DNA of 64,000 bases, taken from the NCBI GenBank assembly GCA_023386555.1, contig JAEWJK010000003.1:1-64000 (forward strand), read 5' to 3'. Positions 18,471 to 27,177 of the stretch are shown piece after piece. The notes beneath the pieces are model-generated. The model worked only from the letters and a program-made list of their open reading frames with translations, searched no databases and was not told the origin of the DNA. Position 1 is the stretch's first letter. The number at the start of each line of letters is the position of its first letter. The DNA is from Bacteroidota bacterium (lineage in GTDB: Bacteria > Bacteroidota > Bacteroidia > Chitinophagales > Chitinophagaceae). The position numbers and the translations under genes were made by a program.

Positions 18471-19445
18471 ATGCTAAAAGTGGGTGTTTTTGGTGTTGGT
18501 CATTTAGGAAAATATCATTTGAATAACTGGAAAGAGATCGAAGGAGTAAAGCTCATGGGTTTTTATGATCCAAATGAAGCCAATGCTAAAGAAGTTGCTA
18601 CACATTACGGATTGAAAAGATTTACCGATGCCGATAAACTGATTGATGCATGTGATGCTATAGATATCATTGCCCCCACTAATTTTCATTTTGAACTTTG
18701 TGAAAAAGCCATTCGTAAAGGCAAACATGTGTTTGTGGAAAAGCCATTGGCCAACACCATTGAAGAAGGGAAGCAACTCGTAAACATGGTTAAAGAAGCC
18801 AATGTAAAAATGCAGGTTGGCCATGTAGAAAGATTCAACCCTGCATACCTTCCTATAAAAGAGATGCAGCTTAATCCTATGTTCATTGAAGTGCATAGAT
18901 TAGCACAATTCAATCCAAGAGGCACAGAGGTGAGTGTGATACTAGATCTGATGATCCATGATATTGACATCATTCTCAGTATTGTTCCTAGTGGAGTGAA
19001 AAGCATTTCTGCAAGTGGTGTGGCTGTAATGACAGATACTCCAGATATTGCCAATGTACGAATGGAGTTTAACAATGGATGTGTTGCAAATCTTACCAGT
19101 AGCAGAATAAGCATGAAGAAGATGAGGAAGATGAGAATGTTTCAAAAAGATACCTATATAGGTATTGATTTCCTCGATAAAAAAACGGAGATCATTCGAT
19201 TGAAGGGTGATGCTGATGCAGGGGCTTTTACTTTTGATCTTGAAACTCCCGGCGGAAAGAAAACAATTGCAGTGGCTAGTCCTAAGATTGAAGATGGCAA
19301 TGCCATAAAAATGGAACTGGAAAGTTTTGTTGATTCTATTATCAACAATAAACCTACTGCAGTTAGCGAACTGGATGGTTATTTAGCAATGGAAGTTGCT
19401 CACCAAATACTTGATAAGATCGGCAACACTAATATTGTTGCATAG
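18471..19445 (+). CDS. Gfo/Idh/MocA family NAD(P)-dependent oxidoreductase
   Basis: 324 residues. An N-terminal Rossmann fold (VGVFGVGHLGKYH) is followed by the family motif EKPLA (~90) and a C-terminal substrate domain with HDIDIILS. Such enzymes oxidise or reduce sugars, inositols or UDP-sugars. The next gene, six bases downstream, encodes a polyprenyl-phosphate sugar transferase, so a role in nucleotide-sugar supply for a surface glycan is plausible. The substrate is unknown. Confidence 0.8.
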   Translation: MLKVGVFGVGHLGKYHLNNWKEIEGVKLMGFYDPNEANAKEVATHYGLKRFTDADKLIDACDAIDIIAPTNFHFELCEKAIRKGKHVFVEKPLANTIEEGKQLVNMVKEANVKMQVGHVERFNPAYLPIKEMQLNPMFIEVHRLAQFNPRGTEVSVILDLMIHDIDIILSIVPSGVKSISASGVAVMTDTPDIANVRMEFNNGCVANLTSSRISMKKMRKMRMFQKDTYIGIDFLDKKTEIIRLKGDADAGAFTFDLETPGGKKTIAVASPKIEDGNAIKMELESFVDSIINNKPTAVSELDGYLAMEVAHQILDKIGNTNIVA

Positions 19446-19451
19446 CCCTTA

Positions 19452-20861
19452 ATGAAAAAGAACGGTTATTTACATATTAGCTGGTACGTTATCAGTGATT
19501 ATGTGCTTTCGCTGATTGCATGGATACTTTTTTCTTTACATCGAGAGAATCTTTTAGGGCAGCATCTCCTACTCACTTTTAATGAAGCCTTCATACTCTA
19601 CAGCAGTCTTATCATTCCTTTAGGTTGGAATATTTTATATCTACTCACCGGCAGTTATTCCATGTCGCTGTATAAGAAATCCAGATTGAATGAGATTACA
19701 CATACTAGCATCATTACATTACTGGGATCAATTATCATTTTCTTTTTACTCATTATAAATGACGACATAAGTAATTACACTTACTTCTATAATGTTTTTG
19801 CAACATTGTTCTTTTTGCAATTATTATTTACACTATTAGGAAGATTATTTTTATTAAGCATTGCTAAAAAGGCTTTAAGAAATGGCAGTGTTTCATTTTC
19901 AACATTATTCATTGGTGGTAATGCAAGTGCTCTTAAAATTTACAATGAACTAAATAGGAACTTTGTTTACCTGGGATTGAAACCTGTTGGTTATATAGCT
20001 GCAGGTGAACAGAAAAGCTCTCTAAACAAATATATTCCGTGTGTTGGATCAGTTAACGATATTGAAAGAATAATTGATGAACAAAACATCAGTAATGTGA
20101 TCATTGCATTAGATAAAACGGAAGAACATCTTACTGAAAGTTTAATAAACAGGCTTATTGAAAAAGATGTTGATATAAAACTTGCACCAAACATTTTAGA
20201 CATCGTTACCGGCTCAGTAAAAACCAGCAATGTATTTGGTGCAACTTTAATAGACGTTCAAAGTAATCTGTTACCCCTTTGGCAACAAAATATCAAAAGA
20301 CTGATAGATATTATTGTCAGCACACTTGGTTTAATTCTTCTCTCTCCTTTCCTGATTTTTATTATTATCAGAACTGCGGTATCGTCTAAAGGAGGTATAA
20401 TTTACAAACAGCAAAGAATCGGTTATAAAGGAAAACCATTCACCATATACAAATTTCGCAGCATGCATGCTGATGCAGAAAAGAATGGCCCTTTACTTTC
20501 TTCCGATGATGATCCTAGAATTACTTCATGGGGAAAGATAATGCGGAAATGGAGGTTAGATGAGTTGCCTCAACTATGGAATATTCTTATTGGTGAAATG
20601 AGTTTGGTTGGTCCCAGGCCTGAACGGAAGTATTATATAGATCAGATATTGCAACAAAGCCCTTACTATCGTTACTTACTCAGGGTAAAACCCGGATTAA
20701 CTTCCTGGGGTATGGTTCAGTTTGGTTATGCCTCGTCAGTTGATGAAATGATCGAAAGAATGCAATATGATCTTATCTATATAGAAAACGCATCTTTACT
20801 GCTCGATTTCAAAATCATGTTACATACACTAAGAATAATTTTCACCGGAAAAGGAAAATAA
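19452..20861 (+). CDS. Polyprenyl-phosphate sugar-1-phosphate transferase (exopolysaccharide initiating enzyme, WbaP/WcaJ type)
   Basis: 469 residues. Four hydrophobic segments occupy ~1-140, then a CoA-binding-like soluble domain (~150-265), a further membrane segment (~290-310) and the catalytic bacterial-sugar-transferase domain. Motifs are KRLIDIIVS, YKQQRIGYKGKPFTIYKFRSM, RKWRLDELPQLWNIL and GEMSLVGPRPE, which carry the catalytic residues of the family. It loads the first sugar phosphate on undecaprenyl phosphate for polysaccharide export. Start ATG 19452 is six bases after the oxidoreductase stop, so the two form an operon. No flippase, polymerase or export genes follow. Confidence 0.9.
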   Translation: MKKNGYLHISWYVISDYVLSLIAWILFSLHRENLLGQHLLLTFNEAFILYSSLIIPLGWNILYLLTGSYSMSLYKKSRLNEITHTSIITLLGSIIIFFLLIINDDISNYTYFYNVFATLFFLQLLFTLLGRLFLLSIAKKALRNGSVSFSTLFIGGNASALKIYNELNRNFVYLGLKPVGYIAAGEQKSSLNKYIPCVGSVNDIERIIDEQNISNVIIALDKTEEHLTESLINRLIEKDVDIKLAPNILDIVTGSVKTSNVFGATLIDVQSNLLPLWQQNIKRLIDIIVSTLGLILLSPFLIFIIIRTAVSSKGGIIYKQQRIGYKGKPFTIYKFRSMHADAEKNGPLLSSDDDPRITSWGKIMRKWRLDELPQLWNILIGEMSLVGPRPERKYYIDQILQQSPYYRYLLRVKPGLTSWGMVQFGYASSVDEMIERMQYDLIYIENASLLLDFKIMLHTLRIIFTGKGK

Positions 20862-20884
20862 AAATCCCGACGTTAATCGGGATT
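20858..20884. terminator. Bidirectional terminator between the sugar transferase gene and infC
   Basis: Stem ATCCCGA / TCGGGAT at 20864-20883. The T-run is strong on the minus strand (infC) and weak on the plus strand. Confidence 0.7.
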
Positions 20885-20888
20885 CATA

Positions 20889-21482
20889 TTATTCAGCAGC
20901 TTCTTTCTTTTGTTTAGGCTTACCTGTTTTAGGTGTAAGCATCAGGAACATTCGCTTACCTTCTAATTTTGGCAAAGCTTCCGGCTGGCCAACTTCTGCA
21001 AGTCTTTCAGCAAATTTCAGCAATACCAACTCTCCTCTTTCCTTGAACATGATAGCACGTCCTTTAAATTGAACGTATGCCTTTACTTTATTGCCTTCTT
21101 TCAAAAACTTCTCAGCATGCTTTGCCTTGAAATCAAAGTCATGATCATCAGTACCGGGTGTAAAACGAACTTCTTTTACCTCACTTTGCTTGGCATTGGC
21201 CTTCATCTCTTTTTCCTTACGCTTTTTCTCGTAAAGAAATTTTTTATAATCGATCACTTTACAAACAGGCGGATCTGCATTTGGAGAAATCTCCACCAGG
21301 TCCAGTTCCTGTTGTTGTGCAATTCTTCTTGCTTCTTCAGTAGGGTAAACACCAACTGTTACGTTGTCGCCTACCAATCGAACCTGAGGAACTCTTATTC
21401 TATCGTTGATACGATGTTCAGGTTCTTGTTGTCTTTGAAACCTGGGGTTAAACCTTCCCCCACCTCTAAACGGTACTGCCAT
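20889..21482 (-). CDS. infC: Translation initiation factor IF-3
   Basis: 197 residues. An N-terminal extension rich in Arg/Gly (FRGGGRFNPRFQRQQ) precedes the IF3 N domain (INDRIRVPQVRLVG), the linker helix rich in Lys (DYKKFLYEKKRKEKEM) and the C domain (EVRFTPGTDDHDFDFK). It binds the 30S subunit and checks initiator tRNA. It is followed by a terminator and not by rpmI-rplT, the usual partners. thrS lies upstream on the same strand, 259 bases away. The start codon could not be tested for an IF3-type non-standard codon: it is a normal ATG. Confidence 0.95.
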   Translation of the reverse strand: MAVPFRGGGRFNPRFQRQQEPEHRINDRIRVPQVRLVGDNVTVGVYPTEEARRIAQQQELDLVEISPNADPPVCKVIDYKKFLYEKKRKEKEMKANAKQSEVKEVRFTPGTDDHDFDFKAKHAEKFLKEGNKVKAYVQFKGRAIMFKERGELVLLKFAERLAEVGQPEALPKLEGKRMFLMLTPKTGKPKQKKEAAE

Positions 21483-21525
21483 TAAATGTTGTTTGGTTAA
21501 TAATTGTTTTTGTTGTTAATAATAA

Positions 21526-21587
21526 TACCAGCTTTTGTTCTTTGTAGCATCTTCGTTGCGTCGCAAATCGACGAAGGAGATTCAGCG
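21526..21587 (+). repeat. Dispersed intergenic element, GTTGCGTCGCA copy
   Basis: Starts TACCAGCTTTTG and contains GCATCTTCGTTGCGTCGCA, then ATCGACGAAGGAGATTCA. The tail is shared with 62421-62455. CTTCGT and ACGAAG around the core form a stem. Confidence 0.65.
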
Positions 21588-21682
21588 AGACAATAATAAT
21601 AAATTATATCATCGAGCTAATCACTTCATCTGCAGAATATGATTCAACATGTAAACCACAACGTCACTACGACACAAAGAAA

Positions 21683-21712
21683 CACAACGTTGTGAACCGT
21701 TACAACGTTGTG
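21683..21712. repeat. Two ACAACGTTGT palindromes
   Basis: CACAACGTTGTG at 21683-21694 and ACAACGTTGT at 21702-21711, in the thrS-infC gap 30 bases past the thrS stop. They could be a paired operator or a decayed repeat element. Confidence 0.45.
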
Positions 21713-21741
21713 CCGTTGTGGTTCACTCCGCTAAAAATAAA

Positions 21742-23676
21742 CTATTCTCCTGATTTCCTTTCCCTAATTTCTTCAGTGATCACATTCAGAAAATCGTCAA
21801 CCGACTGAACTCCTACATCACCTTTACCTTGTCTCCTCAGTGCCAGTTTGTTCTCTGCCATTTCCTTTTCACCCACTACAGCCATGTATGGAACTCTTGC
21901 CAACTCTGCTTCCCTTATTTTCTTACCGATCTTCTCGTTTCGTTCATCAATCTCAACTCTTATTCCTGCTTTCCTGAGCTTCTTCTTTACTTCTTCGCAA
22001 TATGGAATAAACTTCTCACTGATAGGTAGAATTTTTACCTGAACCGGTGACAACCAAACAGGTAATTTACCTGCATAGTGCTCCAGCAAAAATCCAATGA
22101 AACGTTCATGTGTACCCAATGGTGCCCTATGAATGATCAAAGGTGTTTCTGAAGTGTTTTCCTGGGTTGTATAATTGAGCTTAAAACTTCTGCCTTGTGA
22201 GAAATCTACCTGGTTCGTAGCTAATGTAAACTCTCGTCCAATTACACTCCAGATCTGCACATCTATCTTCGGACCATAGAAAGCAGCTTCATCCTGCACT
22301 TCCACAAATGGAATTCCGGCTTCGGTCATCACATCTCTCACCAACGCTTCTGTTTCTAACCAAAGCTCTGGCTCGTTCACATATTTAACACCCAGTTTTT
22401 CTTTCGAGTGAAGTGAAAGCCTCATTACATATTTATCAATACCGAAGATCTTAAAATACTTCAGGTACATATCGTTTACTGCTTTAAACTCAGCAGCAAA
22501 CTGTTCCTTTGTACAATAGATGTGAGCATCGTTCATGTGTAAGCAACGAACCCTCATCAAACCAAATAACTCACCACTCTGTTCGTAGCGATACACTGTT
22601 CCATACTCAGCTATACGATAGGGAAGATCACGATAGCTTTTTGGTTCTGCATCGAAAATTTTATGGTGGTGCGGACAGTTCATTGAACGCAGATAATACT
22701 TCTCTCCTTCCAATTCCATTGGAGGATACATACTATCGGCATAATAAGGTAAATGACCACTGGTGAGATACATATTCTCTTTAGCAATGTGTGGCGTAAC
22801 TACTCTTTTATAGCCAGCATCTTCTTCCGTTTCTTTTGCAAGCTTCTCCAGTTCTTCAATGATGATCGTTCCATTCGGTAACCACATAATCAAACCCTGA
22901 CCAACATCATCATCCATTGTATAAATACTCAACTCTTTTCCAAGCTTACGATGATCTCTTTTCTTTGCTTCTTCAAGCATTAAAAGATATTCATCTAACT
23001 CTTTCTGGTTAGGGAAAGTAATGCCATACAAACGAGTGAGCATTTTATTTTTCTCATCACCTTTCCAGTAAGCCCCGGCAATACTTGTGAGTTTTATTGC
23101 TTTGATAGTTCCGGTTGATGGAATATGTGGTCCACGACAGAGATCAGTGAATTGTCCCTGTGTGTAAAATGTAATTTCGCCATCATTTAAATTTTGAAGC
23201 AGGTCAAGTTTGTATTCATCACCTTTATCTTCAAAATATTTTACAGCCTCAGCTTTTGATATTTCTTTTCGTTGATATAAATTATTCTGCTTAGCCAGTT
23301 CATTCATCTTCTTCTCCAGTGTTTTAAGATCATCTTCTGTGATCTGTTTTCCACCGAGATCCATATCATAATAAAAACCTCTGTCTAAAGCAGGGCCCAC
23401 CCAAAATTTTACTCCCGGAAACATACTTTCCACTGCTTCTGCCATTAGATGAGCCGATGAATGCCAGAAGGTGTTTTTGCCCTCAGCATCATCCCATGTC
23501 AACAACTTTAACGTTGCATCTTCATATATGGGTCTTGTTGCATCTACAACCTGACCGTTCACACTTGCAGCTAAAATTTTTCTTGCTAATCCTTCGCTGA
23601 TCGATTTTGCAATGTCTAAAGCAGAAGTTCCTTTTTCGTATTGCCTTACAGCACCATCCGGAAACTGAATATTCAT
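21742..23676 (-). CDS. thrS: Threonyl-tRNA synthetase
   Basis: Class II synthetase, 644 residues from ATG 23676 (an adjacent ATG at 23679 is also possible). Order: TGS domain (~1-60), editing domain with HSSAHLMAEAV and a Cys-bearing TDLCRGPHIPSTG, catalytic core with RSMNCPHHHKIF, motif 2 RVRCLHMNDAHIYC and motif 3 APLGTHERFIGFLLEH, and the C-terminal anticodon-binding domain. Normal length. It charges tRNA-Thr in the cytoplasm. Confidence 0.96.
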   Translation of the reverse strand: MNIQFPDGAVRQYEKGTSALDIAKSISEGLARKILAASVNGQVVDATRPIYEDATLKLLTWDDAEGKNTFWHSSAHLMAEAVESMFPGVKFWVGPALDRGFYYDMDLGGKQITEDDLKTLEKKMNELAKQNNLYQRKEISKAEAVKYFEDKGDEYKLDLLQNLNDGEITFYTQGQFTDLCRGPHIPSTGTIKAIKLTSIAGAYWKGDEKNKMLTRLYGITFPNQKELDEYLLMLEEAKKRDHRKLGKELSIYTMDDDVGQGLIMWLPNGTIIIEELEKLAKETEEDAGYKRVVTPHIAKENMYLTSGHLPYYADSMYPPMELEGEKYYLRSMNCPHHHKIFDAEPKSYRDLPYRIAEYGTVYRYEQSGELFGLMRVRCLHMNDAHIYCTKEQFAAEFKAVNDMYLKYFKIFGIDKYVMRLSLHSKEKLGVKYVNEPELWLETEALVRDVMTEAGIPFVEVQDEAAFYGPKIDVQIWSVIGREFTLATNQVDFSQGRSFKLNYTTQENTSETPLIIHRAPLGTHERFIGFLLEHYAGKLPVWLSPVQVKILPISEKFIPYCEEVKKKLRKAGIRVEIDERNEKIGKKIREAELARVPYMAVVGEKEMAENKLALRRQGKGDVGVQSVDDFLNVITEEIRERKSGE

Positions 23677-23792
23677 CATAAACCTTTGTTCTCCTTGATT
23701 TAAGGCGACAAAAGTAACGAATGGACGGCAGACTTAAATAGAAACGAAACTCTATTTTGCACTGACTAAAGTTCCCATAATAACAGAACGTA

Positions 23793-23823
23793 CAAGTGAG
23801 TGACACAACAGACGTAACATTGT
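23793..23823 (-). repeat. Dispersed intergenic element, GTTGTGTCAC variant
   Basis: The minus strand reads ACGTCTGTTGTGTCACTCAC followed by TTGTACGTTCTG, as in copies at 8763 and 47238. It lies between the divergent thrS and 23920 genes. Confidence 0.6.
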
Positions 23824-23919
23824 AAACGGAAGCTTGCATTATAAAACTCTAATCTGCCATTGGTAAACCTTAACGCTTTATTATCAGCATGTACTATATT
23901 GCAGCGGTAGATTTGCCCT

Positions 23920-25125
23920 ATGAAGTTGAAGTATACTTTTTTTCTATACTTACTGCTTATTTCATTTGTTTCTTACTCACAACCAAAGTCGGGTAAGGGA
24001 AATACTACACACAAGAAAACGGGGATAACAACTTCACCACATTCTTATTCAAAATCAAAAGCGGTAAAAGAGACCATTAATCCGTTGGCTATTGCTCCAT
24101 CGTCTGCATTGACTGGTGTATGGCGTGGCTTTTTTACTTCGGGAATGGGTTTCTTCCAGGAAAAATATCGTTACGAAGTCCAGATAGGACAATTAAACAA
24201 TAACGGAATTAAAGGAGTTACTTATTCTTACAAGACTACTGTGTTTTATGGTAAAGCTAACCTGGCTGGTATGTATACTCCTTCTACTAAAAATCTTGTT
24301 CTCAAAGAGAATAAATTGATTGAAGTAAAGATGGCTGGTGGTGAAGCTTGTTTAATGACATGCTACCTTGAATATAGTAAAGTGGGTAACACCCAAATTT
24401 TAGAAGGAACTTTTACAAGTGTAAACCTTGGAACAAAAGAAGATTGTGGTAGTGGTCGTGTGTATCTTGAAAAAGTTCCTGAAAGCGATTTTTATAAAGA
24501 GGATTTTGTAAAAGAATATGAGACATTGAAGAAGAAACCTCCTGTTGTTACGAAATCAACTCCAAAAATTACTAAGAAGCCTGAAGTAAAAACAACAACA
24601 CCGAAAGAAACAACAGTAACAGATAAACGTAAACCGGTTAAGAAAGATGATATTGTTAAGAAAGATCCGGTTAAAGTTGAAATACCTGAAAATTTGAGGA
24701 AGATTGATGAAGTAGTTGTAAAACCAATTGAAGAGCCTAAAAGAAATATTCCGAAAGTTTTAATTGAACGGGAAAATAAAATAGCTAAAGTAATTCAGGG
24801 TGAAGGTGATGAGATAGTTATCGAGCTATTTGATAACGGTCAGATTGATAACGATACGATCACCGTGTACCATAATAAAACTGCGATAGCGGTGAAAAAG
24901 AGGTTATGCCATCAACCAATTACTTTCAGAATAAAAGTTGATCCCAACAAGACAAGAAATGAATTTGTGATGGTGGCCGAGAACCTCGGCTCAATTCCTC
25001 CTAATACGGCTTTGATGGTGGTGACAATTGGTAAACAACGTCACGAGGTTACCATTACTTCTACTGAACAAAAAAATGCAGTAGTAATTATCGATTGCAA
25101 ACCGGCATCATCGGAAGGAAAATAA
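23920..25125 (+). CDS. Secreted hypothetical protein with Lys/Pro-rich linker
   Basis: 401 residues with signal peptide MKLKYTFFLYLLLISFVSYSQ. Residues ~65-195 form a compact beta-rich domain (LTGVWRGFFTSGMGFFQEKYRYE ... LEGTFTSV with a Cys-x-x-x-Cys) that resembles small extracellular beta-barrel sensors but matches no family I can name. A Lys/Thr/Pro-rich linker (~205-270) leads to a C-terminal beta domain (~290-395, IAKVIQGEGDEIVIELFDNG). Periplasmic or surface location is likely. Function unknown. A strong terminator follows. Confidence 0.75.
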   Translation: MKLKYTFFLYLLLISFVSYSQPKSGKGNTTHKKTGITTSPHSYSKSKAVKETINPLAIAPSSALTGVWRGFFTSGMGFFQEKYRYEVQIGQLNNNGIKGVTYSYKTTVFYGKANLAGMYTPSTKNLVLKENKLIEVKMAGGEACLMTCYLEYSKVGNTQILEGTFTSVNLGTKEDCGSGRVYLEKVPESDFYKEDFVKEYETLKKKPPVVTKSTPKITKKPEVKTTTPKETTVTDKRKPVKKDDIVKKDPVKVEIPENLRKIDEVVVKPIEEPKRNIPKVLIERENKIAKVIQGEGDEIVIELFDNGQIDNDTITVYHNKTAIAVKKRLCHQPITFRIKVDPNKTRNEFVMVAENLGSIPPNTALMVVTIGKQRHEVTITSTEQKNAVVIIDCKPASSEGK

Positions 25126-25184
25126 ACTGTTTTGGCACAGTTTTCCTTTTACATGTTTTAAGTTATTATCCATATAAATTCAAC

Positions 25185-25216
25185 AAAAAAGAGCAGTGAT
25201 CTGACTGCTCTTTTTT
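25185..25216. terminator. Bidirectional rho-independent terminator
   Basis: GAGCAGT / ACTGCTC stem at 25191-25210, with AAAAAA before and TTTTTT after. It serves the secreted-protein gene (plus) and the acidic gene (minus), which converge here. Confidence 0.85.
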
Positions 25217-25227
25217 ATTTCGGAAGA

Positions 25228-25473
25228 CTATAGCTCCTCATCATCTTCGTCCTCTTCTTCATCAAAATCATCCAAACCATCAAGATCATCCGGATCAATG
25301 TCTTCCACAGATTCAGGCTCTGCTTCTGTTTCAGTTTCATCAAAATCTTCATCAACATCTGTATCATCTTCCAGTTCTTCATCATCAACACCATCAGCTT
25401 CAATATCCTGGTCGATATCATCTTTTAGCAGATCATCATCTTGTTGTAGGTTCTTGTCTTTTGGCCCTGGCAT
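25228..25473 (-). CDS. Small highly acidic protein
   Basis: 81 residues, about half Asp or Glu, starting MPGPKDKNLQQDDDLLKDD and ending EDEDDEEL. No fold is recognisable. A T-rich box ending in TTTTTGC directly precedes TATG, suggesting a very short leader. The shared terminator supports a real transcript. Nucleic-acid mimicry or chaperone-like function is conceivable but unproven. Another reading frame over the same DNA gives a Met/Lys-rich peptide and is rejected. Confidence 0.55.
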   Translation of the reverse strand: MPGPKDKNLQQDDDLLKDDIDQDIEADGVDDEELEDDTDVDEDFDETETEAEPESVEDIDPDDLDGLDDFDEEEDEDDEEL

Positions 25474-25582
25474 AGCAAAAATTTTTTAATGGTGAGTAAT
25501 TGATAATGAAGCTCAATAATAGAGCCATAAACATTTACAAGCTGTTATCATTGCTTTGACTTATTTTTTGCAAAAAGCATTT

Positions 25583-25590
25583 TAGATTTG
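25583..25590 (+). promoter_or_regulatory. -7 promoter box of the candidate small RNA
   Basis: TAGATTTG matches TAnnTTTG. A TTTG lies upstream but at wider than normal spacing (25 bases). Confidence 0.4.
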
Positions 25591-25594
25591 TACT

Positions 25595-25722
25595 GTTCTT
25601 CCTACAAAACAATCCCAAAACAAGAGCTTAAAAATATTGTGGCCCAACAGGCCTTTACCGCTTTTTGCAAAGCCATAGGGAGATTTCCCTAAACTACCCT
25701 TGTTTTTACAGGGGTTTTTTTA
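25595..25722 (+). ncRNA. Candidate small RNA (~128 nt) with four hairpins
   Basis: No open frame is supported on the plus strand here, yet there is a promoter box at 25583 and a good terminator (CCCTTGT / ACAGGGG stem 25697-25714 plus seven T). Between them lie three more hairpins: GGCC-CAACA-GGCC (25641-25653), GCTTT-TTGC-AAAGC (25660-25673) and AGGGA-GATT-TCCCT (25677-25690). The 5' segment AAAACAAG (25617-25624) can pair with the 5' arm of the terminator (CTTGTTTT), giving an alternative fold. The next plus-strand gene is more than 500 bases away behind a minus-strand gene, so this is not a simple leader. It could be a 6S-like or other regulatory RNA; not identified. Confidence 0.5.
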
Positions 25723-25776
25723 TTGAGTAGTAAAGAACACGAATAAAGTCGAATTACACTAATTACACGAATTATG

Positions 25777-26088
25777 TTAGTAAACTAAATCTTCATAAGC
25801 TGCCTGCAACTCATTATAAGCATGTTGATCTTTTGCTTCCTTAGCGGCTGTCATTCCTTTTTCATAGCATTTAATGGCTGCTTCGGTTTCTCCAATTCTC
25901 TCAAGAAGTTTGGCCAGGTGATAATAACTGCCGATATAATCAGGAGACTTTGAAAGAATATCTTCAAAAAGTTGCCTTGCTTTCTGATCATCATTTAGCT
26001 TAATATATTCTAAGGCTAAGGCATGTTTCAGGAAATTATCATTTGGAGTGGCACGGAGAAATTCCTGCAGTTTTTCAATTCTTTCCAT
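25777..26088 (-). CDS. Small TPR-repeat protein
   Basis: 103 residues, almost wholly two to three TPR helices (NDNFLKHALALEYIKLNDDQKARQLFED, SPDYIGSYYHLAKLLERIGETEAAIKCYEKG). Probably a cytoplasmic protein-binding adaptor; no signal peptide. Single gene, divergent from etfB. Confidence 0.75.
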   Translation of the reverse strand: MERIEKLQEFLRATPNDNFLKHALALEYIKLNDDQKARQLFEDILSKSPDYIGSYYHLAKLLERIGETEAAIKCYEKGMTAAKEAKDQHAYNELQAAYEDLVY

Positions 26089-26240
26089 AGAACAAAGCTA
26101 AATAGATGCTCCGAAGTTCCGGGATTTACCTTTCATTGATTTACAACTGCAAAAGCTCAACATGAAAAACAAAACGAATAAGTGAGTAATACAACCAAAA
26201 TCAAATTGAAAATCCGTAGCTCACATATAAAAACCTCACT

Positions 26241-26274
26241 TATATTTGCGTTGCTTAGTTGCATAAACAACTAA
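26241..26274 (+). promoter_or_regulatory. etfB promoter box and palindromic operator
   Basis: TATATTTG at 26241-26248 is a Bacteroidota -7 box. Seven bases later a perfect palindrome TTAGTTG-CATAAA-CAACTAA (26255-26274) covers the transcription start and leader, ending ten bases before the etfB ATG. The size and position fit a repressor site, for example a MarR-like dimer, or a leader hairpin near the ribosome site. Confidence 0.5.
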
Positions 26275-26284
26275 ATTTGACTTC

Positions 26285-27028
26285 ATGAAGATATTAGTTT
26301 GTATTTCGAAAACGCCGGACACCACATCCAAAATTGCTTTTAAAGATGGCAATTCAAAGTTTGATGAAGCCGGTGTTCAGTGGATCATTAATCCTTATGA
26401 TGAATGGTATGCTTTAGTGAAAGCGATTGAGTTAAAAGAAAAAGATGCCTCAGTTGTTTTACATCTTGTAACTGTTGGTGGTGCTGATTCAGAACCGATC
26501 ATTCGTAAGGCTTTGGCTTTAGGAGGTGATGAAGCGATTCGTATCAATGCTCAAAGTGATGATCGTTATTTTATTGCTGCACAAATTGCAGAAGTAGCGA
26601 AACAAGGTGGTTACGATCTTGTGTTTACCGGTAAGGAAACGATAGACTTCAACAGTTCTGCTGTTGGTGGAATGGTGGCTGAACTTTTAGATATGCCATA
26701 TATTTCGCTTGCAACAAAGTTTGAATTGAATGGTAGTACAGCAACTGTAAATCGTGAAATAGAAGGTGGTGAAGAAGTAAACGAGGTTTCACCTCCTGCC
26801 GTGATCAGTTGCCAGAAAGGAATGGCTGAACAACGTATTCCAAACATGAGAGGTATTATGGCTGCAAGAACGAAACCATTGAAAGTAGTTGAACCTGCTG
26901 CCATAGATGCTCTTACAAGTGTAGTGAGTTATGAGACACCTCCACCAAAAGCTGGAGTGAAGCTGGTGCCTGCAGATAATGTGGCAGAACTGGTTAGGTT
27001 GTTACATGAAGAAGCAAAGGCAATATAA
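26285..27028 (+). CDS. etfB: Electron transfer flavoprotein subunit beta
   Basis: 247 residues, normal length. MKILVCISKTPDTTSKI start, core VTVGGADSEPIIRKALALGGDEAIRI and FTGKETIDFNSSAVGGMVAELL are typical of ETF beta. The ETF heterodimer passes electrons from acyl-CoA and other dehydrogenases to ETF:quinone oxidoreductase. etfA follows 184 bases later on the same strand; this spacer is unusually long and holds two repeat elements. Confidence 0.95.
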   Translation: MKILVCISKTPDTTSKIAFKDGNSKFDEAGVQWIINPYDEWYALVKAIELKEKDASVVLHLVTVGGADSEPIIRKALALGGDEAIRINAQSDDRYFIAAQIAEVAKQGGYDLVFTGKETIDFNSSAVGGMVAELLDMPYISLATKFELNGSTATVNREIEGGEEVNEVSPPAVISCQKGMAEQRIPNMRGIMAARTKPLKVVEPAAIDALTSVVSYETPPPKAGVKLVPADNVAELVRLLHEEAKAI

Positions 27029-27080
27029 GTTTTTAGTTTTGGGTTTACAGTTTGTTACCCACCGCTAATACTACTATTAA

Positions 27081-27110
27081 ATATCGTTGCGTCGCACTCT
27101 TGTACTTGTA
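27081..27110 (+). repeat. Dispersed intergenic element, GTTGCGTCGCA copy
   Basis: ATCGTTGCGTCGCACTCTTGTAC in the etfB-etfA spacer. The left TACCAGCTT part is missing or diverged. Confidence 0.6.
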
Positions 27111-27177
27111 GTTCTTAATTCAACAAATGAGTTCAGGCTCTTGAAATAAAATCAACAGGCTTGAAGTGGAAGAACAT

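Noticed and set aside
25215..25421. Met/Leu-rich frame on the minus strand
   Set aside because: Alternative frame of the acidic-protein gene; low-complexity GAT/GAA codons read off by one base.
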